Notes under the pieces: generated by a model
What the model saw: only the letters and a program-made list of their open reading frames with translations
Told to the model about the DNA's origin: nothing
Databases searched by the model: none
In this document: piece by piece, positions 44,172-55,757 of the stretch
Numbering within the stretch: the stretch's first letter is position 1
Layout of the letters: each line of letters starts with the position of its first letter
Position numbers and translations under genes: made by a program
Origin: Blasia pusilla
Lineage: Eukaryota; Marchantiophyta; Marchantiopsida; Blasiales
Reading direction: 5' to 3'
DNA length: 64,000 nt
NCBI GenBank assembly: GCA_050084515.1
Contig: CM114274.1
Coordinates: forward strand, 15,190,001-15,254,000

Positions 44172-46130
44172 CGATACATGAGTGCAACCTTTGAATATGA
44201 CATGGGAGGATATTCGTGCACTTGTTTTTAATATTTTGAAGTCAATTCTCAAATCTATGCCCCCGTCACCATCACCTCCCTTCAATATCGAGGTTGACTT
44301 GCCAACGATGAGCAATCAAGCATCTCATGTTAGCTCCCCAGTCACCAAATCCCATTATTCCCATAGTAAGGGAATACGACCTTGAGTGTAGACACGCAGA
44401 GATGTTAGCATAGTGCCCGACACACATAGCCCATTGGAGTTAACAAGTCATTCAATAGAGTACTACTTGGAGTGCAATGCAAGTCATGTAACCCTATGGA
44501 GATTTCCCTATACCATCCCAATTGACAATATTGTAGAGATATAGGACAAGCTTGATACACATAGTGAAAGATTCAACTTTAGGTTTTGGGATGGATCGAG
44601 GGGTATTACGCCCAATAGGATAGTCCTTGATGAGGGATATGATGTCTCGTATGTATGTGCCATATATTTTTCAAGAATTGTGGATGAGTGATGGGCTCTC
44701 TCCATAGGGCTAGAGAGGATGCCTATGGCCTAGCACATTGCACATGCACAAAGATACTACTAGAATTAAATTTGTACTCCTTGATCACTTATATCGCATG
44801 GATTTTGGAATTTTGCATGAGTATGATCTTCATATTTTAATTTTTAATTATTTTATTTAAATGGGAAGTTCTTGAACATAGCTTGGATTTGGTTATGTCA
44901 TCCTAGTTATGAAAGCTTAGGTGCTGAGTTAAATTATGATGCTTATTTTTTTTAAATGGGAAGGTTTCATACATTACTCAACCGATGGAGAGTATTTTCC
45001 TGAAAGATGTTATTCCCAGTGGGTGGCACACATACTTTATATGTATGTTTTTTGGGATTATTAAATCAAGAATATTTATATTACAGATAAGAGGATAGAG
45101 TACTCTCTCTTGGGAACAAATTACTTAGGTATTCAAGAAACTATGATAACCCAAGATTCTTGAGATGGATCAATTAGGAAGTTGAGCAGTCTAACATCAT
45201 GGCCATGGGAAAAAGACTAGATGATATTTCCTCTGAAATGATTCCGTTGGTAAATTGGAACCCTATCCGATATCTATATTATCATGAGAGGATTGTACAT
45301 ATGCTTTTCAACACCTTCATAATATATGAGTTGCATAAGAAAATTCAATTCCATATATATTTAAACTTTTCATACCTTAATTTTATTCTATTATACATAA
45401 TACATGAAAAGTACTCATATAGTAGACTATAATAACTTCAAATTACAAGTTGTATAACTAGGACAATCACATCTCCAATTATGTACAAATAATCAAAAGA
45501 TAACGTAATAAAATTTGGCACATAATAGGGCTATATGCCTATTGAAAACTACAAAATAACTACATAGCACAATATATAATACTAGTTAGCATGTTTTAAA
45601 ATAATTAAAAAATAAAATTATATTTATTTAATTTTCAAATTTAATTTTACTAAATATGAAAATAGAAAAAAATTAATTTTAAAATAATTTCATTTTTCAA
45701 TTAAAATTAAAATGATATTTTGTTCGCTTAAATAATTTCACCCTTCCATAAAAATTTAAACAATACCTACTAAATTCTTTCTACTCTTCCCACCAAAATA
45801 ACGTTCACTAATTAAATTATTAAATTATTAAGTGGATGAGAAATAGAGGGTTTAGCATAAATGATATCTCATTCCCCTAAATATTTCTCATCCTCTATTC
45901 TTCCTATCAAAATAAAATTAATTAATGATGTTAATAGAAGATTTATTTTATTTTTCCATGCGCTAGAAGCAAGCTGTACAATTCAATGGCCAATGGCTCT
46001 GATTGTTTGGCAGAGTATATATATTTTTCTCTTTTGGTTTAAATAAAGTTTTCCCTTTAATGGTAATTCATTTTTCTCTCCAATAAAATACTAATGGAGG
46101 GATATAATTACAGATTTGTTTTTGTAGCAT
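44172..46130. other. AT-rich DNA, no gene seen
   Basis: Short frames only (44182-44385, 45199-45432, 45861-46046, all plus) with no motif; AT-rich from about 44800. Confidence 0.5.
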
Positions 46131-46137
46131 AGAAAGC

Positions 46138-46211
46138 CATCTCTCTCTATCTTACATAGGTGTGGGAAGAGCCAAAAGGCTCTTCCCACATCTATGTAAG
46201 GTAGAGAGATG
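46138..46211. repeat. hairpin at the left end of the solo LTR
   Basis: GTGGGAAGAGCC, loop AAAA, GGCTCTTCCCAC, with arms extending through CTTACATAG/CTATGTAAG to CATCTCTCT/AGAGAGATG: about 33 bp of stem with few mismatches. Confidence 0.9.
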
Positions 46212-46518
46212 ACTTTCCCAAACTATATTTCTCATGTCGGGCCGTTGGAACAACATTCTTGCTCATGTGTGTGAGTTAGGATCAGGGTGTTAGCGTCCGG
46301 ATTCCCTGATAGCACATGGTGGACGAGGTTTGATATGTCGACGTAAATTTAGGAGTGGAGTTCTAAGCCGGATGTGCCATTTTTACTCTTATTTTTGTTG
46401 CGGGATCTCGATGTATATGTGCGAGTTGTGGATGGATCGATCCGTGTATTAAAAAAATCGGTATTGTGTAAATGTCACCGACGATGTGGATTGTGCAATG
46501 ATGTGTAGACGCACGACC
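46138..46518 (+). repeat. solo LTR-like repeat ending GCACGAC
   Basis: From about 46160 to 46518 it matches the reverse complement of 50500-50878 along its length: GCCGTTGGAA/ACCGTTGGAG, TGTGTGAG, ATCCGGATTCC/GTCCGGATTCC, TGATAGCACA, GGTGGACGAGG, TGGATCGATC/TGGATTGACC. The end is GCACGAC as in the DNMT-bearing family. No coding DNA lies beside it, so it is a solo LTR or a remnant. Confidence 0.8.
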
Positions 46519-47639
46519 CATTCTTCAAAATAATTTAATATTTTCATAAAATTTTGACAGTATCTATTTCCCACCTTCTATTTTTCGTATCAAATAACAC
46601 TCCTCAATTATGATAGAAATAAATTTATTTTATTTTTCCATTCATATTTATTTTTCTCTCCAATAAATACTGATGGAAGGATGTAATTACAAATTTGTTG
46701 TTATAACTCGTCATTATAATAGAGATGTGGATAAGAAAAATTAACTGATATTTTCAATCAAATAAATATATGCAACCATTTGAAAATTAAATTTGTCATA
46801 ATTACCCAAAAAAACCATTAAGCCTAAATTCTACTCTAAGCGAAGAAAAAGTAGTACGAGCCAATTAGGGCATTTAACCAGATTAAACGCACTAATTATC
46901 CTAAACCCAAATTACAACGAAAAACTCTTACGCTTCTGGCCACCGCCAGCGGGTGGGGCCCGGGTTAAGAGCCATCACTTAACGACCAACGGTCAACTAA
47001 TTTATTTATTCCTAATTAGTTAGTCCCGGTAAGTAGCAGCGGCGCGACGAACAAGTGCCGCACTTATTGATTACGTTTATGGCTGAGCCAGTGATTCGCG
47101 CACCGTCGATCTCCTCCATCGGGCCTCTACAGCGTGCCACCTACGTCGTAGCCACCTAATAACTAGCTAGCTATCTAGCTAGTCCTTGGGAATCAGGTCG
47201 TTTCCCTCTCCAGTCCGCCACCTGCGCTCCATGTGATCCCAAGGGACCGTTTACCAGAAATTAGGTTTCTATGTGTGTAAATGACAAAGCTATTTATCTC
47301 CATACAATAGGGGACAGCATGCTGTCCAAAATGGCTGTTTATCTACCCGGTAGTTTTGTTTTTATGAGGTTCGGATAGTGTTTAGTCATTCTTTATGGGG
47401 TGGATTCATGTGTAGGCGTTATTATATTGTCTCTGGGTGTTATTGATATTGTCTCTTGATATTATGGTCGTTAGTTGATATTATGGTCGTTAGGATGATA
47501 TTTTTTCTTTTCTTTTCGGAATCGGTTCCGGTCCATTTTTTTTCTCATGCCCTTTTTTTCGTTTCGTGGTGGGTTTCCATCCTTTTTCTATAAATATATA
47601 TATTTTATGTTCATACGTGATTTGCATGCGGGAGATTTT
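46519..47639. other. AT-rich DNA with a small GC-rich patch
   Basis: A GC-rich patch at about 46930-47250 contains a CTAGCTAG run near 47165. No gene was recognised. The phrase GATATTATGGTCGTTAG occurs twice in tandem near 47457-47492. Confidence 0.45.
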
Positions 47640-47805
47640 GGAATAAACTTGGGAAGACTTGGTTTTTTTTTTCCCTTCCAATTTTGGGTCTTCAAGTCCG
47701 GGTAGTTTTTTTGGATGTGGGAGGCTCCGGAGTAAACTTGGGAAGAGTTGGTTTTTTTTTTTCCTTCAAATTTTGGGTCTACAAGTCCGTGTAGTTTTTT
47801 CGAGG
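47640..47805. repeat. tandem duplication, two units of about 90 bp
   Basis: AAACTTGGGAAGA(C/G)TTGG, a T-run, CCTTC(C/A)AATTTTGGGTCT and AAGTCCG(G/T)GTAGTTTTTT occur in the same order from 47645 and from about 47733. Confidence 0.85.
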
Positions 47806-48349
47806 GAATCGATACATTTCTGGTTGGTACAAAGTAGGGCGGTAAATTTTGAATTTTTCATGATTCCGGTGGGCTATTTCGATACTAATAAAAAGGAGAC
47901 CCTATGTATTTCTTCAGTTTTTGGCGGTAATTTTGAAATTCATCCGGCTAGCTCAACATTTAACCCATGTTCTCCTCGGACATTGATGGGTGATGACCAT
48001 CTAATATACTTTGCCATAAACCAAGATGTGGGTTGTTGACTTATCCTTGAAACAACCGCATGCCTTAGAATCTGTCTTTGAGATCATGGCCGCATGGAAG
48101 AGGATGTCCTCGCAAAAATCGTAAAAGACCTCAAATTGCACCTGATAAGGAGGGCTAATTTCTTGTCATTAAATTCTTATATTTCAATTTTACTAGAGTA
48201 GGCGGTAAACGCATACTCAACACCAACCCTTCCCCCCCCCCAAAAATTAAATAGTTTAGATATTTTCTTATTCTATTACGATAAAACTAACACCACTACT
48301 TTACACTCAACATCCAACCATTCCATCCGGTCACCCATTACCCTCTAAC

Positions 48350-48700
48350 CCAGTCACCCGTTGTGGTCGCCCAACAAGCTCTTCCACCCCCGCCGCGAGC
48401 ACGGGGCCCGCCTCGCGTCCCAAAGCGGAGGGCCGTTGACCGGACCCAACGGGCAGGACGCTGCGGAGCCTACAACCGCGGTCAGTCGTTGATCTGGACT
48501 AGGGCATATTCCATCCCTAGATCCAGAGCCCTCGGGTATAGGTCCGTCCATCAGAGTCGCGTCTTTGTAGTCCTCGCCCTCCTCTTCCATTGGGTCGTGC
48601 TAGGCACTGACTGGACGGATCCGGACGGTAAAAGCGAACAGAAGAGCACGAGGCCGGAGTTATGGGCAACAAATCCAAATTTGGGACGGCGATCGACTCT
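48350..48700. other. GC-rich island
   Basis: A GC-rich patch in AT-rich DNA; open frames on both strands (48363-48728 plus; 48354-48590 minus) are rich in Arg/Pro/Gly and match no family known to me. Confidence 0.4.
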
Positions 48701-48708
48701 AGTGGAAC

Positions 48709-48789
48709 ACCGGAGATTATCCTACTAGTATTAGTACCGGAGATTATCTTACTACTATTAGTACCGGAGATTATTTTACTACTATTAGT
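48709..48789. repeat. three tandem 27 bp units
   Basis: Units start at 48709, 48736 and 48763. Each begins ACCGGAGATTAT and ends ACTA(G/C)TATTAGT, with two to three differences between units. Confidence 0.95.
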
Positions 48790-50499
48790 AAACTCGGGAA
48801 TAGAGGGAGAATAGTCGTGTGTAGTATCCTAATTTATTTCACTAGTTTTAGTAATAATTTCTTAGTATGTTTGCATTTAATATTGGGATATTCTTGTTCT
48901 CTTTGTTTATTTAATTAAGTGGAGTAGTTCGTTGATTTTTTTCCTTTGCTTGTTTTTTTTCTTCATTTATTTCCTTTTTTAATCCTTCCTCTATTAGGAT
49001 GTTGTTGCCTTTTCTTGTAAAGGTATTAAACTATGAGAATTTAATTCATTGATAAAGAGGTATATTTTTCATTATTTCTATTTTTTTTTATTTCCAAAAT
49101 GGGATTTCTCTCATATATCTTTCTCTAATTAATTTTTTTATAATTTGATATAATAGGAGAGAAAATGAAAACTCATAAGTGAGAGATCCAAAAGTATCAA
49201 TTTTCAATAACAAGAAAATAAAGGTTGGTTATTTTATGAAATGTACTCAGTCACAAAAATGTGACTTGAAAATTTTTGGTCAAAATTTTTACAATGGAAA
49301 TTTTACTTGGAAATATCTCCAAACCACACAATTTTAGTGGGCCCAACTAATAGAAAATTTCCATATAAAATCCTTACAAAATTTCACAATTATAAAGTTT
49401 AACATGTGAGAAGCTGATACGAAAATCATATCCATGCATTTATGGTTGAATATTCCCAACAAGGAATATTCAACCATAAATGAAGAAACCGAAACCCCCT
49501 TATTTGAAGAAACAAAATTTTCTTATATTTTGCGTTGAAAAAAATATATGCAATTTCCTTTTTGATTTTGGGAAAATAAAAGGAAGTCCACCTTTCCTTT
49601 TCAACCCACATCATCATATTAAAAAATTTTAACGAATTTCAGTATTGTGAAAAATCAATTCTTACTAGTTTCTTCTTCTACCCCAACAATCTAAAAATGT
49701 AGTTTATTTTTCCTTCCCAACATAGCTTGAAAATTTCATTCAATAATTCAAGTTAAAAGAGTTCTTGAATAGAGTGAATTTATTTCAATATGAGAAAGAC
49801 TTGGAAAATTTGAAAGGAGGATGCAGAATTTTTTTTAACAAAAACTAAAACCTTTAGCCTATTATTTCTTCATTCTCCCTTTAGCTTAGTATTGGTAAAA
49901 TTAATTAAATAAATTCCCTTTCCCTTGGACAAAGCGTAGGAAAACATAAACAAAAATAAATAAAAGCACCTCAAAGAGTTCATACATGGCATAGAAAGAG
50001 GGCTAAAGATCTTAATAGAATGCTTTTTTTCTTGTATAATCCACTTGGCCATAGGGGTCCCCTCTAGTTTTCTTATGGGAATTTATCACTCTCAACCTCT
50101 CCTCTTGGAAATTAAACACTTAAAAAAAATATCTTCATGTCATTGAAGTCTCACTCTCTACCTCTCTTTTTAAAAATGTATCCTTATCTCTTCCCCCTCA
50201 ATTTCCCATTATATATGCTTGCCTCCCATTATAAAAATAATTCCTCTAAAAACTCTTTGTTAATCCCTCCTTGATTTAAAATGAGTTGATTTCTCTCTTC
50301 CCATCTCCTATTGAATTTTAGTCTTATCTTGCTTGCCACCTCCTATTGAAAGTTGAATATTTCAAAAAAATATTTTTGAAACCCTCTCTTGTTTAAATTT
50401 TATCTATTTATCTTCTCCTTCCCTATTGCATGTAAATATGATCAAAATTCCACTTTTTGATTTAAAATTAGATTCGGAAAGAAAATTGAGTTTCTTCTT
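48790..50499. other. AT-rich DNA, no gene seen
   Basis: Long A/T runs. The short minus frames (49426-49617, 49870-50052) have no motif. Confidence 0.5.
49437..49482. repeat. perfect 20 bp stem hairpin
   Basis: CATTTATGGTTGAATATTCC at 49437-49456, loop CAACAA, and its exact complement at 49463-49482. Confidence 0.95.
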
Positions 50500-50878
50500 T
50501 GTCGTGCGCATACATATCGCTATACAACATACATCGCTGGTCATATCTACACCACACAACACCGATATTTCCCACGCACGGGTCAATCCACACATGTACA
50601 AAAATCAACTCCTACCTCGAGATCACACAACAAAATAAAGAGTAGTAAAAACGGCACACCCTGCCTAAAACTCCACTCCTCAATCTACATCGGCATATCA
50701 AGCCTCGTCCACCCTGTGCTATCAAGGAATCCGGATGCTAGCACCCTAGTCCTATCTCACACACATACAAGAGAAGTGCTCCAACGGTCCAACATGAGAA
50801 AGAGGGCTTAGAAAATCCATCTTCCTCTCTTATATTGGGTTGAGAAGAGCCAAAAGGCTCTTCCCCTAAAAATAGCCA
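50500..50878 (-). repeat. LTR-like repeat, inverse of the 46.2 kb copy
   Basis: Minus-sense copy of the repeat at 46160-46518, ending (minus strand) in GCGCACGACA at 50500. Its GCACGAC-end third also occurs 3-prime of copy C (51115-51250). The far end includes GAAGAGCC AAAA GGCTCTTC. Confidence 0.8.
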
Positions 50879-51114
50879 TCCCCTTAGTAACCTGCGCGCA
50901 CAGGTTACCAGGGGTGGATGACCTGGTCAACAGGTCACCCGGTTGTGAAAGACCTCAACATGAAAGTTATTAGAAACGACGTTCTTGACACAATGGACCT
51001 ATCCTCAACCTCATCCAACATCGTGGGACAAAGTTACACTCAAGATAGTCCATTGGCTCCTACGCCATATCCACGATAGATCTCGGCCTATCGGCTATTC
51101 AGATGTGACAACTT
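50879..51114. other. short spacer before copy C
   Basis: No recognisable feature apart from an AGGTTACC/GGTCACC-type short repeat near 50890-50940. Confidence 0.4.
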
Positions 51115-51314
51115 TTGTGCGCATACATATCGCTATAAAACATACATTGCTGGTCATATCTACACCACACAACACCGATCTTCCCCACACACGGGTCGAT
51201 CCACACATGTACAAAAATCAACGCATACATATACATGGAGATCACACAACCGCCTCCCTAGCTGGCAGTTGGATCCCTCCAACTCCAGATAGAAAATATC
51301 ACATCTCTCTGACA
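51115..51314 (-). repeat. 3-prime terminal repeat of copy C
   Basis: On the minus strand it starts TGTCAGAGAGATG and ends near ATGCGCACA. It matches 41217-41413 of copy B (CTATCTGGAGTT..GAGGGA, CCAGCTAGGG.GGCG) and 7868-8061 of copy A. Confidence 0.65.
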
Positions 51315-51329
51315 TGACCTACTACCCTA

Positions 51330-51545
51330 TACACATCTCAGACACATCTATTGTCCCGTGGGAACTACATCAAGACGAGGGGAGGGGGTCAGACATGACA
51401 TATGCCACCCTCGAGAACAACCATCACATACCAACATGGTGGCTGCACCCCTTGCAGATCCGCACAACATACACCTCAAGCGTGCATGTACCAGTGCCAA
51501 GCTCGGATCCACTGTCCCATCTACGTTCAAAAGATGTCCTACCAT
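51330..51545 (-). pseudogene. C-terminal PHD finger of copy C
   Basis: The minus frame reads LRCMLCGSARGAATMLVCDG then CSRGWHMSCLTPS. Here the zinc-binding His is present, giving an intact C-x2-C...C-x2-C-x4-H-x2-C core. After a stop the bases still encode MCLRCV and a TAG, the position of the last C-x2-C pair. Together with copy A this shows the ancestral finger was a complete C4HC3 PHD. The upstream NVDGTVDPSLA follows a deletion junction. Function would be histone-tail binding if expressed. Confidence 0.82.
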
Positions 51546-52560
51546 CTCCCCATACCTGCAAAATGTGAGTCCCCTCCCACATGAACCTCTTGGCTCTCTG
51601 CAGGATCCGATCCCGCTCCCTCGCACTCACTGTGCTCACTATGACGTCAGTGCGCAAGAACTCCACAACCTCCACGTCGTCATGGATATCACAACCACCT
51701 GTCGCCTCCTCACTGACCTCCGGATCCAAAGACTCATCATCCAACCCCACCACTGGAGTCATCACCTGTGGCTGACTTGCCATAGTCAACCAACAAAGAT
51801 AGGCAGATGCATGCCACTTGCACACCATCTCCTCATCACTCGCTCCATGCCATCGAGCTCTTGTGTTGTCTCTCTGACTCGGATATGGGTTATGACTCAA
51901 CCCATCCGCATCCTGGTTCAGTCGACATGGCCTACAAACCACCTTAAACTCATACTCATGTAGTAATAGAGCCCACTTGACAAGCTTTCCCATAAGCTTG
52001 TCGGACTCCATCAACCACCTCAACGGCTGATGATCAATGATAAGTGTGAAAGGATTGCCGAATAAATAACACTTGAAATGTGCCACAACCCACACTGCAA
52101 CCAAGCACTCTCCCTCGTGGGAGTTGTACTTTGCATGTGCAATGTTGTTCGATCGGCTCGCATAAGCCACAAAGAATTCCCTCTCCTCATCATCCCTCTG
52201 AGTCAACAGTGCTCCTAGACCCAACATGCTCCAATCTCTATGTAATTGGAATGGGCGCCCCTAACCGGTCTCTGTAAAATGGGTGAGGACATTAACCTGT
52301 CCTTGAGCTCCTAAAATGCTCGCTCTTGATCATCTCCCCACAACCAAACCTGATCAAGTCTTGTCAACAAGGTCAAAGACTTTGCAATTGCACTAAAACC
52401 CTTGACATACCGTTGATAGAAGTTTTCCAGTCCAAGAAACGCTCGGACTCGACTCACATCTGTAGGGCTTGGAATCTGCACAATAGCCTCCAACTTCGTC
52501 TGCTGAATGCCTAACCCACTCAGGTATATGGTGTGTCCCAAGTACTCAATCTGCTCTTGA
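51546..52560 (-). pseudogene. RNase H and linker of copy C
   Basis: The minus frame is open for 267 codons from 52227: MLGLGALLTQ, FVAYASRSNN, HEGECLVAVWVVAHFKCYLF, TLIIDHQPLRWLM and the integrase linker LNQDADGLSHNPYPSQRD, then ARERDRILQRAKRFMWEG. Upstream (52311-52541) lie LGIQQTKLEAIVQIPSPTDV and FLGLENFYQRYVKGF. The integrase that should follow has been deleted near 51540. Confidence 0.9.
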
Positions 52561-53540
52561 AAGAATATGCACTTTCATGGATGTAACTTCAGTCCATGTA
52601 ACTGCAATCTCCGAAACACCTCCTCCAGGTGCCGCTCATGCTCCTCAACCGTGGAACTGAAGATAAGAATGTCATCTATGTAACATCGTACAAAATCTAA
52701 GCGAGCCAAAATTCTATCCATCACTCTCTGAAACTCTGTAGGTGCGTTCTTCAACCCAAATGGTAAGAATCGCCACTGATACAAGCAATCTCTCCCGAAC
52801 CGATCTATCCCCCAGAATGATATCTTCTCCCTATCCTCCAACCTGATTGGAAGCTGATGATAGCCAGCACGGAGATCTAAATTACTGAAGATCTTTGCAT
52901 ACCCTACCGCATCAAAGATCTCCTCAGGAGTAGGCATGGCGTACCGATCTGACCTCGTCTATCGATTGATAGGACGGTAATCTCCACACATCCGCCTATC
53001 CATCCCATTGCCATACATATCCCTCTTCGCCGGCATGACTGTGGCTGATGCATACTCCCCATGTGATAACTCCACAAGTCCTGCCTCCAACAAGTCCACA
53101 CTCTTGCTCTGAATCAAGGCTTGCTCCATATCAAAATACCTCTAGGGTCGACGAAAGATCGGCGTATCAATACCCAACTCAATCCGTATCCCGGGACCCT
53201 TCAACGTACCCAAGTCTCTCATACTGAAGGCAAAACAACTAATATGCCCTCTCAGAAACCTATGAACTCGCCGTCGCTCTCCACCTATCAACTTGAGACC
53301 TATCACAAGCTCCCAAGTCTCCATTGTGACCTCACTCGGAGAGAACGCAACCTCCGGCTTTGGTTGCTATGTAGCAATCCTAGCCTCCTCCGCAACAGCC
53401 ACTCCACTCTGACCTCTACACCATGCTCCACATCCAAAAAATGAACATGTGCTACTCTAGCCGCCTTCACACTCTCTGCTTGAACGACGTCCCAAGAAGT
53501 CCATGGGTGCCTATCTCTCCTCGTCCCGCCCTCAGCCAAT
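52560..53540 (-). pseudogene. reverse transcriptase of copy C, catalytic box intact
   Basis: From 53324 the minus strand encodes METWELVIGLKLIGGERRRV, then the RT blocks. FSNLDLRAGYHQLPIRLEDR, YQWRFLPFGLKNAPTEFQR and CYIDDILIF are seen, with YIDD at 52671-52682. Stops at about 53139 and near 52959 (TAG where copy A has CAA) break an otherwise good frame. The linker RHPWTSWDV lies at about 53493-53519. The enzyme core is the best preserved RT in the window. Confidence 0.93.
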
Positions 53541-54798
53541 GCCTATACAAACCTTGTAGGCAATGGTCCAACTCATGAACGTGACGACATGGATGACACT
53601 CGCATCCGTCTTTGCTCAGCCATACCTAGGCTGCATATCCATGTAAGACAGTTGAGGTCCATTGCTTGCCCCAACACCTGTCTCTGGGATGCCTTAGTCA
53701 TACTTGGCACCGCCGTTGTACCCGTAGCAAATCCCATAGCGCGCTCGTGCTCATCTGCTGTAGGCTCCTCTAATGCTCGGGTCACCTCATCCCAAATCAT
53801 GCCTGGCCCTCCCTGAAAAAAGGTATGGGATGTTGGGAAGCTCACCAACGTAGGTAAGGCTGCTCTCAACTCCCCCACCCTATTGGCCATTGCCAACGGT
53901 GGTCTACCATCCCGCGTCACCACCTAAGATCGACACCCTGAGCCCAAAATAGGATCCACTGTGAGATGTGGTGCTCTCTGGACTCCATCGTATGCTCGAC
54001 TCAGTACCTCGGATGGTATCAAGTTCGTCCACCATAGTCGTGGATGATGGGCACGTGATCCAACTCTCGCTGCATCTAGCAACACAATAGGTCCCAACTA
54101 GGACCTCATCTGATGCACACTCGTCATCACACGTGCACGAGTGTCTTCCAACAACGGCACGTTCTCCAAAATGTACGCTGGAGAACATGTATGACTCTCT
54201 TGCAAGTGTCATACTACTCGTAGCATCTCCCAAAACATCCCTGACCTCGGATCCTGCAATCCAAATCCTGGGCCAACTGATGAATGACCCTGACATGGCC
54301 ATTCAGCAATCACCAAATGAATGGTGCCAACTCTATCCAAATCCTACGCCCCCACCAAAGAGATGTCGGCGGGTAGTATATGCTGATATCCCCGTACTGC
54401 AGATACTGGCAACAACTCAGAATACCGTTGGACCAATCTCGCCACATGACGTAATGATACTCGCCGCGCAGTCTCATCTCTCTCCACATAAAGGTACTGA
54501 TGCACCCGTATGCCCCTATGCCCGCCTGCAATACTGCAGCCAATCCGGTGCTAATCCCTCCAAAGAGATCTAACACCCTAACACCCTCCTCTGGACATTG
54601 CCACACAACGGGTGTGGTATCCAATGGGGTCAACGTCTCCACTCTAGGAGCCCAATCGCTACTTGACTCTCGCTGCTCCGGGATGAAGGCATGACTCCAC
54701 GCCTGCCTCACAAGGTCGTCAACACTCCTCTGTAGCTCTCGAGTCTTACCCCACAATGGTGAAGAGGTCTCGCCAACATGGGAAGAGACACCCGCCAT
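53541..54798 (-). pseudogene. C5 DNA methyltransferase module of copy C
   Basis: Motif I is textbook: VRVLDLFGGISTGLAAVLQA (DLFGGISTG at 54544-54570). A frameshift follows near 54525. In the shifted frame come HLVIAEWPCQGHSSVG with the catalytic PCQ at 54290-54298, YILENVP (ENVP at 54155-54166), VLLDAARVGSRAHHP, LWWTNLIP (near 54018-54041), then RAMGFATGT and RQVLGQAMDLN (near 53651-53683). All catalytic and SAM-binding landmarks are present in canonical order on uninterrupted DNA, broken only by the frameshift and about four stops. The layout, with DAA.V.SRAHRP.LWWTNL after ENVP, is closest to DNMT3-type enzymes. It lies between protease and RT, as in copies A and B. Confidence 0.93.
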
Positions 54799-54824
54799 CG
54801 CCTGTCTCTTCGTGGGACTATCCG

Positions 54825-55757
54825 CTACTGGACATCCTCTGCATGTGTGTTCCCCTCCAACAACTCTCCTGGCCAGCTAACACTACCTGTGAAAGCTGTA
54901 AACGTGGTCACAGACTCGCCTCGTGATCGACCATCTCGTCCCGCAAACTGCACGGGTAACTGACTCATCCGCCCGTCACCTGACCGCCACCCTGGCCGAT
55001 AAGCAACGGTCTCCTCCCAGAATTCAAGGATGAATCCTAGGGGATATAACACTGTACTCCCCACCAACACATCGTACGACTCAGCTGGTGTCGTAATCGC
55101 ACGTGTGTGCACCATAACACTCTCCGTTGCATGCTCTGGCTGGACTCTGACAACTATCTCTTGTCGAGTCATATACTGCGTAGGTGACACACCCCCAATC
55201 GAGGTCTGTATCTGGAAGGGACAAGGCTCAATGTCAGCCTTCCATAACCCCAACGCTAAACACGCCGCCTTCCCTAACATCAAGGGTTGCGCTCCCGAAT
55301 CAAGGAGGACGCGTTGCGGGTCGTATATTGTCCCCGTGGGACTAACCAATCGAAATACTCCAGCTCGGTTATCTAGTAACACTACTCCAAGTGTCACCAG
55401 TGCTCGCTCTATGGCCGGTCGAGCTGGCATATCTACCAAATTCGCCGCCGCCGCCGCATGCCGTGACTCTATGGGGAACGTCCCGAGCACCGGCTCTGTG
55501 GGCAGGTCCACCACCTCCTCAATTACCTCTGAACAAGAAGTAGTCACCTCTCCATGCTCACACAATGTGGCGGCCAGCCGGAACACCTCAGCTGGTCCAA
55601 CTCCCGACGTCGCCAACTCTATGGCGAAAAATAGTGGAGTCTGACTCACTCTGGTGGCCACCTCCAATACTATGGTTGACACTAACTCCACTCGAGCCGG
55701 CATAGGAGTTGTCACTCCAACTCCTCGTGACGTCAACGTGAATGGAAACGGTCCCAA
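54825..55757 (-). CDS. open protease segment of copy C, 310 residues
   Basis: An uninterrupted minus frame with the retropepsin-like site VLLDSGAQPLMLGKAA and the downstream blocks ADIEPCPFQIQTSIGGVSPT and DVLVGSTVLYPLGF. D-S-G-A is the canonical aspartic-protease loop. The N-terminal half (EVFRLAATLCEHGE) matches copy B. The frame ends in a stop at 54825 just before the DNMT frame, with a frameshift relative to it. It is part of a polyprotein, so the first Met is not taken as a true start. Confidence 0.78.
   Translation of the reverse strand: MGPFPFTLTSRGVGVTTPMPARVELVSTIVLEVATRVSQTPLFFAIELATSGVGPAEVFRLAATLCEHGEVTTSCSEVIEEVVDLPTEPVLGTFPIESRHAAAAANLVDMPARPAIERALVTLGVVLLDNRAGVFRLVSPTGTIYDPQRVLLDSGAQPLMLGKAACLALGLWKADIEPCPFQIQTSIGGVSPTQYMTRQEIVVRVQPEHATESVMVHTRAITTPAESYDVLVGSTVLYPLGFILEFWEETVAYRPGWRSGDGRMSQLPVQFAGRDGRSRGESVTTFTAFTGSVSWPGELLEGNTHAEDVQ

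Larger units (their letters stand above)
51115..55757 (-). mobile_element. Ty3/gypsy retrotransposon copy C with DNMT and PHD modules (integrase deleted)
   Basis: Minus-strand copy reading from 55757 to 51115: protease, DNMT, RT, RNase H, PHD finger, terminal repeat. Gag and the 5-prime LTR are absent (truncated at about 55757, next to a tandem repeat). Integrase is missing: the RNase H linker jumps into the sequence just before PHD near 51540, a deletion of roughly 1 kb relative to copy B. Between these losses coding is the best preserved of the three copies, with only a few stops and frameshifts. Confidence 0.92.

Noticed and set aside
48709-48789. CRISPR-like array
   Set aside because: Units are contiguous 27 bp tandem repeats with no spacers, in a plant-like genome.
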